Assembly (NCBI GenBank): GCA_949987705.1
Contig: OX465286.1
Coordinates: 17,373,676 to 17,437,675, forward strand
From: Thereva unica
Taxonomy: Eukaryota; Arthropoda; Insecta; Diptera; Therevidae
DNA: 64,000 nucleotides
Reading direction: 5' to 3'
Shown here: positions 1 to 10,487 of the stretch, piece by piece
How the letters are laid out: the number at the start of each line of letters is the position of its first letter
How positions within the stretch are numbered: the first letter of the stretch is position 1
The notes under the pieces: model-generated
Database searches by the model: none
Told to the model about the DNA's origin: nothing
What the model saw: only the letters and a program-made list of their open reading frames with translations
Position numbers and translations under genes: made by a program

Positions 1-1340
1 AGGTAATTATGCAGCGCGACGCAAGCTAAAACAATTTGTTCAACATTTTCGGGAAACATATTTATTGTCGTTAACGTATTTATTGTCGTTGGAAAAACAT
101 ACCTCCATCACTTTGACTGCCATATGCACCCAAATTAATAAATGTAAAAGTATACCGTGCATCTGATACTGCCATTAACACTATACTAAAAAAAATTTTG
201 TAATTAAAAAATTGACTCCCAGATTTCGGTGGACATTGTATGGCGATATGCTTTCCGTAGACAGCTCCAATGCAATTTGGCATATTCCACATATTAAAAA
301 AATCTCTAGAAATTTTTTCCAGCTCGTCTTTGTTTGGCTCAGAAACGTAAACTGGTGACAAACATTTCCAAATAAATGAGCAAGTTTCTATTATGATTTG
401 TCGTACTGTTTCTTTCCCTAATTTATAGCTCCACGCTAAACTTTGGATTGAACATCCTTGTGATAAATATCTTAAATTACAAATAAATTTAATATAATTA
501 TTAAAGGGAGCAATATTAAGAAAGACTTAAAAGGGTTGATACACGGGCACCAACGAATGTTCATTGAAAGAGGAATGATCATTCGTCTTCGTGTATCACA
601 TGCAATGAAGTTCTAATGAACATTAATATCTTCATTCGTTTCTTTTCTGAATGAAGCAAATAGAACTTCATTCGCCTTCAATGAAGTTGGAAACTGGAAA
701 TTTTCCACTATTTAAAGTGTTTAGAAGTTAAAAAATTTGTCTGTGCTATGGTATAAAAAGAAGAAGAGGAAGAATATTTTGACGTTTTCAAAACGTTTTT
801 GAAAGTTCGTGGTTCTTTTAATTATGTTTACGCATATCCTTTTCCTTGCTTTCATTGCTAAGCGTTTTAACTTTCTGGATTTTCTCCTCATCATGAGCAA
901 GTTAACAATTGGTAAAATGCTGGCCACGTCCATTTTGACAACTGCTGTCATTCACTGTATCTTCATTACTGTTGTCTCGTGTATCAGCATGTAAACGAAT
1001 GATCATTCAAATGGATGAAGCTGGAAGAATGATCTTTCGTTTGTGCCCGTGTATCAACCCTAAGTTACCGATATTCTGGACTTATAGGTTCTCTTAGAGA
1101 ATGTTTTTGTATAAAAGGTTCTAAAATGGCCAATAAACCATCAAACGTTGGAACAGGCATTCTTGTGTGAATGAAAAATTGTGGGAGATCAAATAATTTA
1201 ATTTTTGTGAAAGTTGCCACAAAATATCCGTCTGTTCCCCTACTTCTATTAATGTATCTTACAAAACATGAGCGTTTTCTTTTATATTTTCTTTCGTCTT
1301 CTTTTAAATTTTTTTAATTCTTTCAAAATTATCACTATTT
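1..1340 (-). pseudogene. PIF/Harbinger (HARBI1-like) transposase remnant, split by a MITE
   Basis: Read on the minus strand, this is a degenerate DDE transposase of the PIF/Harbinger superfamily, which moves DNA transposons with 3-bp TWA target duplications. The N-terminal part (about 1340 down to 1066) reads through KRSCFVRYINRSRGTDG and FDGLLAILEPFIQ to REPISPEYR. The MITE at 532-1061 then interrupts it. It resumes about 524 down to 80 with ICNLRYLSQGCSIQSLAW, then MPNCIGAVYGKHIAIQCPP and YGSQSDGG. The first catalytic Asp, expected as GAVDGKH, is Tyr here, so it is probably inactive. After GGMFF there is a deletion and frame change; the C-terminal ENVEQIVLACVALHNYL lies at the window edge. 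A short direct repeat (TATTTATTGTCGTT) marks the deletion scar. Family assignment is firm; the exact start is unknown. Confidence 0.85.
532..1061. mobile_element. MITE with 19-bp terminal inverted repeats
   Basis: The left end AGGGTTGATACACGGGCAC is matched exactly by its complement at 1043-1061. Subterminal stretches (AATGATCATTCG, GTGTATCA.CATG) are also repeated in inverted orientation, so the arms extend imperfectly about 90 bp inward. It interrupts the Harbinger transposase reading frame, so it inserted later. No clean target duplication is visible: flanks are AAA and AAG. The interior has a short minus-strand Arg/Lys-rich reading frame (721-951) that could be a decayed transposase N-terminus, but I do not trust it as a gene. 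Confidence 0.8.
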
Positions 1341-1444
1341 CAACCATTTGACTAATTTCTTTTAAAACGCTCATTTTTTAAACTCTTTTCTTTACTTTCA
1401 CTTCGGAGCATCAAATCTTGTAACGTTAATTTAACCGCCTTTTA

Positions 1445-2125
1445 CTCAATGCAAATGGATGAAACTTTGCAGGCATACATATTCCCGATGACAATACACG
1501 AATATGACATTTTGTTACATTTTTTGTTGTTGATTTTGTTGTTGAGTAACAAAAAACGATTTTTAATAAAAAAATGCTTGGAATTATTCGTTCTACTCAA
1601 TGTAGAGTCTTAAAATTCACTTCCCTTCAATAAAAATTGGTAAAAATTAACAGACATGTGTATTTCCGACGAAAACACACGAAAATGATAGTTCCAAATT
1701 AAAAATGGCGGCCAAAAAAATATGATGGATTACATTTTTCTTTACAAGCCACTCGTTCGATATGGGTATCAAATGAAAGGTTATAACAAGTTGAATACAA
1801 TTAGCGTCATCCTAAATTCAAAATGGCGGTAGAAAAATGGCGGCATAAAAGTGGCGGCCAACACAAAACAGAGGATCAATTTTTCTTTACAACGCGCTCG
1901 GCATGGGTATCAAATGGAAGGGAGTGACAATTAGAATACTGTTGTCTGTGTCCCGTCATTTCAATTCAAAATGGCGGCCAACACAAAATGGCGGTTTACC
2001 CTTTTATTTACTTCTCTCTCGGTATGGATATCAAATGAAAGTGTATGAAAGTGAGTAAGAAAGTAAACTGTATGACGTCGTTTTAAATCAAATATGGCGT
2101 TCACTAAAAAATGGCGGAAGACATA
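1445..2125. repeat. Diverged tandem repeat with AAAATGGCGGCC motifs
   Basis: At least three imperfect units of about 120-140 bp. Each has a TTTTTCTTTACAA stretch, then TATGGGTATCAAATGAAAGG (near 1761, 1902 and 2023), then one to three copies of AAAATGGCGGCC or CAAAATGGCGG. An upstream module (near 1471 and 1651) repeats a CATRTRTATTTCCGAYGA motif. No reading frame is kept. It looks like an old satellite or the interior of a non-coding element. Confidence 0.65.
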
Positions 2126-2453
2126 ACATAGCTACCAATAGCAAATAAAAATATGATTTAAAAAGATGCAAAAAAATATGTTTCCAGTTTTTAGTTTTTA
2201 TTGCTCCAGCCAGTATACGCGAGCACACTACCTTTTAAAATGTAAAAAAAAAAAACGTAGAGCGCTATTAGATTTTTGAGGGGTCATCAAATTGTGCATT
2301 TTTGGGCTGCACTTGAGAACTGTTGTAAAGAAACAAATACAAAACATGTAAAAAAGTTTCCTTATTTAACATGATAATCTAATTAAAAGTTTGGAAATTG
2401 TAATGTATTAATTAACGCTATTCGTTACTAAAAAGTAAAAAATAAAAAAAATA

Positions 2454-2922
2454 AAAATTTTTTTTAAGAAACTCTTTTCTTTACCTTAATATATTGATCA
2501 GTTGTGAACACAAAATTAATATAAATACTAAAAAAATCGACTAAAAGGTAAGAAATAAGAAGATTTTAAACAATATAAACTTTTAAATCAAAATGGAAAA
2601 AATCTCACACATTCCTTAAAGAAAAGCGTGGGGCGCCCATACCAACCTGAACTTAAAAAAACATGACTGCCGTGAGTACATTTTAACATTTCAGACAGCT
2701 ACGAATTTTCACTAATTGAGCATTTTGTTTCATAAAAACGCACCCCACGCTTTTCTTTAAGGAATGTGTGAGATTTTTTCCATTTTGATTTAAAAGTTTA
2801 TATTGTTTAAAATCTTCTTATTTCTTACCTTTTAGTCGATTTTTTTAGTATTTATATTAATTTTGTGTTCACAACTGATCAATATATTAAGGTAAAGAAA
2901 AGAGTTTCTTAAAAAAATTTTT
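2454..2922. repeat. Inverted repeat with about 180-bp identical arms and a 109-bp loop
   Basis: The arm at 2454-2633 is the reverse complement of 2743-2922. I compared the inner roughly 155 bases (CTTTACCTTAATATATTG to GAAAAGCGTGGGG) and saw no mismatch. The spacer 2634-2742 is unique. Such identity implies recent origin or gene conversion, and a transcript would fold into a long hairpin. No target duplication or coding capacity is visible. It may be a foldback transposon or an inverted duplication. Confidence 0.85.
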
Positions 2923-3062
2923 TTTCTTTTTTTTATTTAAAATGTAACTAACATAACATCACATTATGTCATTGTGGTCGAGTTCATGTTTTCACAGTTT
3001 GCTATGTCAACATTCGTCAAAAAATGACGTCATTCTATGCTATGTCTATGTCAATCTAGTTC

Positions 3063-3665
3063 CCACTTAAGGGTTAAAAGGTACAGGGGGGGGGGGGTAT
3101 TGAAGAAGGTGGTGATGAATCCTGCGTTTGAACTCTTGGAGGTTGTTGGAGCTCGGAAATACTGACTGCGAGAGATTATTCCACAGTCGAGTTGTTCTAT
3201 TTACAAACGAATTCATATCTTGTTCACAGTTCATGAAAGGGGGAGTTGCAGGTGAAGGGAATGACCTTATCTAACCATGCCAAGGTGTTTATTGGAGCGC
3301 CGCCCCAAATGATGGAGTTATATTCAAGAAGAGGCCGAATGTAGGATTTATAAAATAACAGCACGGGCCGATGCCTGGAGGAGAAATTTGCACCTCTTAA
3401 GAAATCCCAAGCACTGGGATCCTTTTTTGGCGATTTGGAATATGTGGTCATTCCATCGCAGCAAGTCTTTGGCTAATGTCTCGCCTAAGATGTGTAGAGA
3501 TGGGTCGGCTTTTAGTTGAACTTCACCCACTGTCAAGGGTGGAGAGGTGTTGAACTTATTTTTGGAGATAAGACAGTACTTGGTTTTGGTGGGGTTGAAT
3601 TCAACACGATTCTTCTTTCCCCACTCTAGAATGAGATTAATGGTGAACATTTTGTGTGATTTCAA
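3063..3665 (-). mobile_element. 5'-truncated LINE fragment, family A (RT C-terminus)
   Basis: Two overlapping minus-strand frames give the C-terminal part of a non-LTR reverse transcriptase: ILEWGKKNRVEFNPTKTKYC, then QCLGFLKRCKFLL, then KSYIRPLLEYNSIIWGGAP and TLAWLDKV. The best relative is the plus-strand copy at 43734-45218, which has the same motifs in one frame. About 70 codons after LDKV are deleted, and the product resumes as NRTTR..WNNLSQSVFPSS near 3210-3130. A frameshift separates the two frames, so it is dead. A G12 run sits at 3086-3097 inside the 3' part. Confidence 0.8.
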
Positions 3666-4842
3666 GCCATACCGTTTGTCGTTTCACCTTTAGATTAGTT
3701 CGACTCTTTTGTTGATTATTGCCACCCTCCATGGGTTTTGGAGATAGTAGAAGTGCTTTCTATTGTTTGTGTCACCATTTCGGTCGGTATAGGCTGAAAT
3801 GAACATAAGCGCAACTTTCCAAGGATACAAACATTAATCAACAAACAATTTTCGCCACACAGACTTTTATTATTCGCCAGGTAAAAATGCTATCCACTTA
3901 CTTCTATCCCCGTGCAAAAAAAACAAGCAGCTCCCAATTTCCCACGTTTGCCTCATAAACAAACAATTAATAAAGCAAAGCAGGAAAGAAAACTTTACCC
4001 CCAAATACAAAGAAGAAAAAAAACCCACAAGGAATTACTTTCTTCTTCCCTACTTTTTACATAAATCTTGCATTCATACACTTTTATTCGTCGGTTGGAT
4101 TTTTCTTATTTTTTTTTTTTTCCAATTTCTATGGCGCGGCGCTCGCGGTACATGCTGAGAGTTTCGTATAAATGTCAAATAAAAATCTTAAGACAAATAA
4201 CACCGCCGCCGCACACCTAAGATATATATACATATATATATATAGAGAGAGATTATGTATTGTATGTATATAATACATAGAGCAATAGCCTTCGCCATTA
4301 AATGGAGCGCAGAAAGCGACCCCCAAACACCGAGAATTTGCTAAAAACACAATTTCTCCTTTCTATTTATTCTCGTTTACGTTATTCTGAATTTTTTTGT
4401 TGTGGTGTGGTGGTGCTGCTCATTGATATCCATCATCCTTTTTCACATAAAATTAAGCAACTCAATTTTGTGGGAAAGAAGAAAATTTGGTGGGGGGGGG
4501 GGGGGTGGTTTCCTTTTTTACCTCCATAAAAGCACAAAAACACAAAACCAAAAAAAAAATTAAGAACCTGTTTAGAAATTAAGCGCCTTTCACACACATA
4601 AACACACATCAAACAATTTTTCGGCTAGAAGGATAAGAATCTGTATGCTCTGGTACTTAAAGGTATCCTGCTGTCTTAAGGTAAACACACTTTAGGAAAG
4701 GACCCCGGCACTTTCGAAAGAGAGAGATATCCTTCTGAATAAGTTATTTGGGGGTTATTTTGGAAGCTGCGAGGATATTGAAGGAGGCAAATCAAATGGC
4801 ACAAAGTCATTATATATTAACAAACGCAATTAGTGTACTCAC
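3666..4842. other. Non-coding intron sequence with microsatellites and a G14 run
   Basis: This lies downstream of the 4843 donor of Cirl, so it is inside the next Cirl intron. It contains T and A runs, a (TA)n/(GA)n microsatellite near 4218-4252, and G14 at 4492-4505. I see no convincing exon or transposon in it. Confidence 0.6.
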
Positions 4843-5522
4843 CTGTACCCAACAGAGTAGTTCCGTTGCTGTTGCTGCTGCCAGTGCTACCGCCGCTTGT
4901 GCTAGTTGATGAGCCAATGATGGTACCTTTAATATCCATTTCAAGGCTACCATTTATTCTGGTCGACTGTAGGACACCTCGCCCCCCTGATGACGACGAT
5001 GGTGGTGTTGTTGGCCGATAAACTTTCCCAAAATCATGGCCACCACCAGCACCTCCTGCTGATGCTGGTTGGTGTCCGCCGACACCAGATGATGATGGTG
5101 ATGGTGGTCCACCCGCACCTGCACTTGCTGTACCGCCGCCGCCATCCATTCCGCTATTTGCCCATGCTGTTGTTTTATGGCTATTATTGTGATCTACAGC
5201 TGGTGGCCGACCAGCTAAGTGAATCTCTGTGCTAGTGCTGCCGCTGCCTATTACCGCTGGCTTTGGTATTGTTTGCGGTATAATCAACTCATGGTGTATG
5301 CTGCCGATGCGTGCTGTTGTTGCACTTCTTGCTGTTGATGTACTCCAAATAGTTGGCTGACTTGTTATTAACCATGGCGGGCTGGGGCGATTTGTTGTTG
5401 TTGATGTTTGTGCCGCTGAAACGCACTGATAGTGTGCCTCTAGATATTTATGCGTTCCTGGACATGGATCTCCGAACATGTTCGTGCTGGCTAGGACGCT
5501 GCAGTTTTGCCTATGAGCACAC
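4843..5522 (-). CDS. Cirl: Cirl exon: end of SUEL lectin domain and Ser/Thr/Gly-rich linker
   Basis: Cirl is the insect latrophilin, an adhesion GPCR of the plasma membrane; in Drosophila it tunes mechanosensory neurons. This exon starts after the acceptor ttttcag at 5525-5523 and completes the lectin domain with [32 protein letters not shown]. The next motif, [15 protein letters not shown], is a conserved insect latrophilin junction. About 190 linker residues follow, rich in Ser, Thr, Gly and Pro, as expected between the lectin and hormone-receptor domains. The exon is 680 nt: one base completing a Lys codon, 226 codons, one trailing base. The donor gtgag lies at 4842-4838. The open frame continuing to 5572 and below 4843 is intronic read-through. 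Later exons are outside the window. Confidence 0.93.
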
Positions 5523-5594
5523 CTGAAAATTAAATTAAATAAAAGAAAATCAGATTCTCGATTTCTATTCAATATTAATAATGTTAAAACTTAC

Positions 5595-5784
5595 TTTGAG
5601 TGTAACACTCTTAAGCTCTTCGGAGACATACAATTCACGCTCCATTCAACGTTGCCATGATCGTTGCATATTGTTATTGAAAATCGCCCATAATTTGCTC
5701 GTATCAAGCTAATCAAGTCACCTGGCTCACATTCAATTGTTAATGTTTTCCCCTCGCATGCGTAAGCGGTCTCGTATTTTGGTG
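5595..5784 (-). CDS. Cirl: Cirl exon: main part of SUEL/galactose-binding lectin domain
   Basis: This 190-nt exon is bounded by an acceptor (ttccag, ending 5785) and a donor (gtaag at 5594-5590). It encodes [20 protein letters not shown], then [19 protein letters not shown] and [18 protein letters not shown], and joins in frame to the next exon through a 72-nt intron (5523-5594). Spaced cysteines (AYAC, IEC, TIC, VNC and those in the next exon) are the disulfide framework of rhamnose-binding (SUEL) lectin domains, about 90 residues in all as usual. In latrophilins this extracellular domain binds adhesion partners such as teneurins. Splice phases match both neighbours, so the assignment is strong. 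Confidence 0.95.
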
Positions 5785-5856
5785 CTGGAAGAATAAACGG
5801 GAGATTAATTTATAGTTTTCCATAATATCTAATGTTATATTAGATTACATGATTTA

Positions 5857-6038
5857 TTAGAGCCCGCGCCATAAAAGATGCGAATTACGAAATCGCTGTT
5901 TCCATGCGCAGTGCAGTGAATGTCTCAAATCCCCATAAGCGAGCAACTCTATTTGTTTAAAAACGCCAAAATTCGGCTCATTTATATTCTCGATCACAAT
6001 TCCACATGCGCGCTCATTTCCCAAATATAAGGTCGCGG
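5857..6038 (+). repeat. Dispersed repeat family R1w, copy 1
   Basis: It starts with AGAGCCCGCGCCATAAAAGA and contains TTCCATGCGCAGTG, GTCTCAAATCCCC, TTTGTTTAAAAACG and ATATTCTCGATCACAATTCC. The same ordered motifs occur at 15740-15925 (minus), 16916-17441 and 29070-29280. It is non-coding. A LINE 3' end inserted at its right side and duplicated AAGGTCGCGG. R1w is only my label here and does not refer to the R1 rDNA element. Confidence 0.65.
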
Positions 6039-6238
6039 TCTCTGCGGTAAGACCTATGGCGTGCGACAGCGAAGGAGACCGACCCAACCTTCCCTGGAAG
6101 GATGGCGTGGACCACGATGCTCAGAGCTTAGGGATGCCAAACTGGATGACATCGGCTCAGAATCGGGACCGGTGGAGAGAACAGTTGCGAGAGGCCAGGA
6201 CCGGATCCCGGTTGTAGAGCCGCTAAAGAAAGAAGAAG
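6039..6238 (+). mobile_element. 5'-truncated RTE-like LINE 3' end with 10-bp target duplication
   Basis: The 200-bp insert is flanked by AAGGTCGCGG at 6029-6038 and 6239-6248. One frame reads MTSAQNRDRWREQLREAR, the typical C-terminus of RTE-like endonuclease/reverse-transcriptase proteins, and it ends in an AAG-rich tail. The homologous segment appears at 14247-14345. This is a standard 5'-truncated target-primed insertion. Confidence 0.75.
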
Positions 6239-6248
6239 AAGGTCGCGG

Positions 6249-6985
6249 TAGGCTATAGGGTATAGCTGGGCCACCCTATCCGATGGGATATAGTTCACGG
6301 ATCCGGTCCTCCTGATAGTGGGGTTGGGCGTTCGGCTAACTACCGAACCCTGTAAAAACACATCAGTTAAGAAACTCAAAGTAAAGCCTCGGAACGGACG
6401 GGAAAAATGGCAACGAAGGCGGCAACGACACCTGGATATGATATTCGGAACATGGAACACACGAAGAACACTGCTGGTCATTTCAATAGTGACAGTCGAT
6501 TCAGAAATTATTTTACCTTCCGATTTTTCTTTTTAGATTGGAAACGTGGACACTGCCGAAGCCGGGCGTCAACAAGCTCGGCCTTCCAAAATGCGATGCT
6601 TGAGGCAGACTCTCGGTGTCTCACTCCGCGATCGTCTTCGAAACGAGACAATTAGACAAAGATGCGACCAACACACGACACTGATCAAAGAAAAAATGCA
6701 AAAACGTCGACTACGGTAGTTGTCGAATTGATGATAACGCTTGCCACGTAAACTACTCTGACGAGACCATCCGGCAGGCTGAAGAATTCAGCGATCGGCA
6801 CTAAAAAAAACCTGGCTAAAGAATATCGAGGACGACTTAAAGAATCAAAGATTATCAGGCTTGAGACGTCGCCAAAAATCGTCAAGAATGGAAACGAATC
6901 GTGAGCGGAGTTCGAGACCCAGCGGCACCGATAGTAGCGTATCGATTGTGGGGACGACCCGCTCGCATCACCAGCTAACAGTTCA
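6249..6985 (+). pseudogene. Internally deleted RTE-like LINE copy
   Basis: Near 6441 one frame gives IFGTWNTRRTLL, matching the start of the AP-endonuclease domain of RTE-like LINEs (usual FGTWNVRTL). Near 6540 another frame gives ETWTLPKPGVNKL and then LDKDAT, matching the C-terminal thumb region (compare ETWTLLKLAVKKLEVFQMRC in the 49-50 kb copy). The endonuclease remainder and RT palm between them are missing. Near 6870 NRQEWKRIV is the terminal motif. Frames are broken by stops and shifts, so it is dead. Confidence 0.65.
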
Positions 6986-7796
6986 AAGAAGCAAACTTAT
7001 CTTGGAACAGTATTGCAAGCTGACAGTGGTGAGACAACGGAGATCAGAAGGAGAATAAACGTTGCAAACAGAAGCTATTCTGGCCTTCGACAACATCTTA
7101 TATCACGCATTATATCTAGAGGAATGAAGTGTAAACTATATACCACGCTGATCAAGCCCGTTCTGATATTTGGATCTTTGAAACAGGCTGAGGAGCTCTT
7201 CTAGGCACTTTTGACAGAAAACTATATAATATTTGGCAGTGTTTGTGAAAACGATCGATGGAGAAGGAGATATAATCATGAATTACACCAGCTGTACCGT
7301 GGACCCGACATTGTCAAAAATCTAAAATTCAGTAGATTGAAATGGGTGGCATACAGGCCCCTGTGCTGAAAGTCGTGTCGTGATCCGTGACAAGTCGTCT
7401 TAGTTGAAAAAGGTGATGTTTTAGTCGAATTACAACTTTCAGCACATGGGCCTAAAGTGAAAATGCTAAGTTGAGTTTAGCCTTTGTACTAAAAGTTGTG
7501 ATTCGACTGAAACGACACTTTCTTCAACTTAAACGACTTGTCGTGTCGTGAAGACTCGACTTTCAGCACAGTGGCCACATTCAAAGGCTTGACGTAGCGA
7601 TCCTGCTAAAATAGCGATAAATCGAATCCGTGATGGAATAAGAAATTCGGGTCGTTCAAAGAAGCGACATATGGATGCCGTAGATGAATATTTAGTTAAG
7701 TTAGGCGTACGTAATTGGAAGACATAGGCCAGGAACCGAACGGAGTGGAGATTTCTGGAGAAGAAAGCCAAGGTCAATAATAGGCTGTAGTGCTGC
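6985..7796 (+). pseudogene. LINE fragment, family C, interrupted by a MITE
   Basis: It is homologous to the minus-strand copy at 45623-46848. It starts at a TYLGTVLQAD-like segment, then GLRQHLISRIISRGMKCKLY with TTLIKPVLIFG, then the YNHELYQLYRGPDIVK region. The MITE at 7356-7576 interrupts it, and it resumes with the C-terminal NRTEWRFLEKKAKVNNRL-like segment up to about 7796. Stops and small indels disable it. Clade is unassigned beyond non-LTR reverse transcriptase. Confidence 0.7.
7356..7576. mobile_element. 221-bp MITE with ACA target duplication and a third internal terminus
   Basis: The ends GGCCCCTGTGCTGAAAGT and ACTTTCAGCACAGTGGCC form an imperfect TIR of about 60 bp. ACA flanks both sides (7353-7355 and 7577-7579), and removing the element restores the LINE sequence seen at 45.9 kb. 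An additional internal copy of the end (CTTTCAGCACATGGGCCT) sits near 7436-7453, so the left 100 bp alone would make a complete small element. No coding capacity. Confidence 0.75.
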
Positions 7797-10135
7797 AGGC
7801 AGATAACCTCTAGTGCGCTAGACAAAAAAGGGGCTTGTGTGTTTTTTACGCATGCTCACTCGTCTAATTTCATGACCTCAAGTCTACAGCGTAGTGCAGG
7901 ACGCCGATTTTATTTTTTGTACGAAATCGATTGTATACGAAACTATACTAAGAGCGACTTTGAGACTCCATTCTTTTATGGCCAGAAGTTTTTGCCATAT
8001 ATTTAGCATATATAAAAATATTCCTTTTTTACATAAATTTTAAGATGATGGAAGTCGATCTGGCAGAGGGGCCACGACCACGTTATTAATGTTAAACTCT
8101 TACGCTCTCTTAAAGAAAATCACTTTACAATACCCAAAAAAAAAAAATTGCAGCAAGGGATAAAAGCCTTAAAGTTACTTGAGAAAGAAGTAAAAAAAAT
8201 GATGTAGAAGGTCATTATTGATGTTACAAAAGAATACAATCAATCAATCACCCTCAAATGAAGTCTATACACACAAAAATCTCCAGAAGAAAGTAACAAC
8301 AACAAAAACACACTCAATAAATTTCAATACGAAATTAGCATAGAAGCTGTCAACAACTGTCATTGAAGTAATTTTATCCATATAACAAAAAAAAAAAATA
8401 AATAAAGCCGAGACTCCCTTCACTTTTACTCACCGTAAATCTCGATCAAATAAATTACACCCAGTCTAAAGGGAAAAAATTCAGAGAATGAATAAAGCAA
8501 AAAAATAAATAAATAACTAGTATTAAACAAAGAAGGGAAGCCCGGCCAGCCATCCAGCCAGCCATCGCCCTAGGAGGGGGTCCCAACAAATATGCATTAA
8601 TGTCCACACAATATACACACCCTATGTATCTTTATATATACATATATATATGGAATCGAAATAAAGATAAAAACTCCATCAACAGTGACAAATTTTGGTC
8701 TCCCACATAATTTACATTTGCTGTCAGGCAATTACCTTTCATACCCAGGCCTACAACGTCCAAATACACCCATCAATCCACAGACCACTTTTAGACTCGT
8801 CCATAATTTACATATTTTTCAATAATATCGGAAGCAGTTTAGACCATTACCGGACCTATACAGCCATTGCACACACGAGACAGTATAGTTTGTTGATGTC
8901 CCTGTATCGTAGGGATACTGGCGAATTGAACATGTATGTATGTATATAATTTCCTTGAAAATTTTATTGCGATGCCCCCCGCCCCCACCCAATGAAAGGG
9001 GTGGTGTCTGTGCTCAATTCTATATTGCTAAGTAGTTGGTCCTTATTCTCTGCACTCTATACTATTATGGTAGTCGATACCACACGTCCATATTCCGTTC
9101 TGTATATTTCTATGAAAATTGGTAGTGGATGGTCGTTACCCTCAATTATTCAATTATTGGTCACGTGTCATTTACTTAAAGAACTGCATAAATCAGCATA
9201 TGTAAGACTAGACTAGAAGACGTGACTTTCTGATCGCACCCTCGTGTCGTCCCAAATGACTGACTTAGCTCAATAAGCCGTGACGTGAAAGATGGAGGAG
9301 GAGGGCTCATGAATTTTTTTTTTAGTGAAAAGAATTAATAAAAACAAAAAAAAGTGAATCAACTTCCTCCTTTCCCCTTACCAAAAAGGGAAAAAAACGA
9401 TATCGATTTTTATTTGTTCTGCATTTCAGTCAGTCTACCCTCGTACACTAGTAATTCTCGACCCCATATTCCCTCCACCTTCCACACGTTTCATATTCCC
9501 CCCTCTCCCATTGCCCTCGTGTCGTTCTCTAACATCACCCATATTCTTTCTTCCATTCTCGCCCTTATAAAATGCCTTTCCAATTTCATTGTCATAACTG
9601 CGAAAAAAGGGACATTTTATTTCTTGCACGGTTGTTATTAGGGGCATTACCGAATATATATATATATGGTGGCGGCAACAATACTGAGCCTGCGGAAGCG
9701 GGCAGCGGACGGGCTTGCGCTTGCGATACTAAATTTGATATTAGCAAACAACCAGGACATAAAAATCTCCTTTATGGCGGCGGAGGGGGGGGGGGGCTGT
9801 TGCAAAAGTGTGTGCTACGATACTCGACCAAAGTGCCACTCAATGCAGCCCTTGACCATCAAAATGTCGTCGTTGTCGTCGCCGCCGACCTCCTTTCGTT
9901 TTTGTTATTTCTTTTATTTTTCTTTCTTTTCTTTTGGAGGGGGGAGGGGAAGGTAGTTGTAGCCCCGTAAATCTGCTTTCCATTGCCTTTCACCATATCC
10001 ATAAAAAAAACAACAGAGTCCGCGAAAGGGACATTGGAACGTGCCTTTTTTTACTCTGGCTTCTTCTGTCTATATTGGATTATCCTTGGAAATACAGTCC
10101 TCATTTCGTTTTTAAAAATGTGAATATTTGGTTAG
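7797..10135. other. Non-coding intron sequence of Cirl
   Basis: AT-rich sequence with A runs, a (TA)n stretch near 8632-8650 and a G12 run at 9785-9796. Short open frames on both strands show no recognisable domain and are treated as chance. No transposon ends were recognised. Confidence 0.55.
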
Positions 10136-10250
10136 AGGTCGTCCATTAATTACGTGAGGCGTTTAGGGGGGGAGGGGGGTCGAGTCGAATATCACCCAAT
10201 CTCACTCGGTCTCGGCAAATATCACGTAATTTTTTTACCTAAATAAACAG
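10136..10250. repeat. Fragment with inverted ATTACGTGA motifs
   Basis: GTCGTCCATTAATTACGTGA is followed about 80 bp later by ATATCACGTAAT in inverted orientation, with a G-rich stretch between. Similar short segments are scattered in many insect genomes, and I read it as a remnant of a small TIR element. Boundaries are approximate. Confidence 0.35.
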
Positions 10251-10487
10251 TGTAAAATTGCTAGAAAACTGGGTTAAATTAAGTAAAACATGTTTCTCCC
10301 CGAAAGAACCCCTTTTACTTACAGGCCCCCGGCAGGCCAGGTCGGCAGGCACGGCCCGTTGAAGGCCACACAATACCTAGACTGAGGGGTGAGGACTTCA
10401 GGTATCCGCCTGACAGGCCGTGGCATGCAGGCGATATCATGATTCCATACAGACACAAAGGCGAAGACGACAGTTTAGCATAGCATA

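Noticed and set aside
4954..5235. His/Gln/Val-rich ORFs on both strands
   Set aside because: They are out-of-frame shadows of the low-complexity Cirl linker exon.
5523..5572. [12 protein letters not shown] as the start of the Cirl exon frame
   Set aside because: It is read-through of the 72-nt intron; a good acceptor and in-frame join to 5595 show translation enters at 5522.
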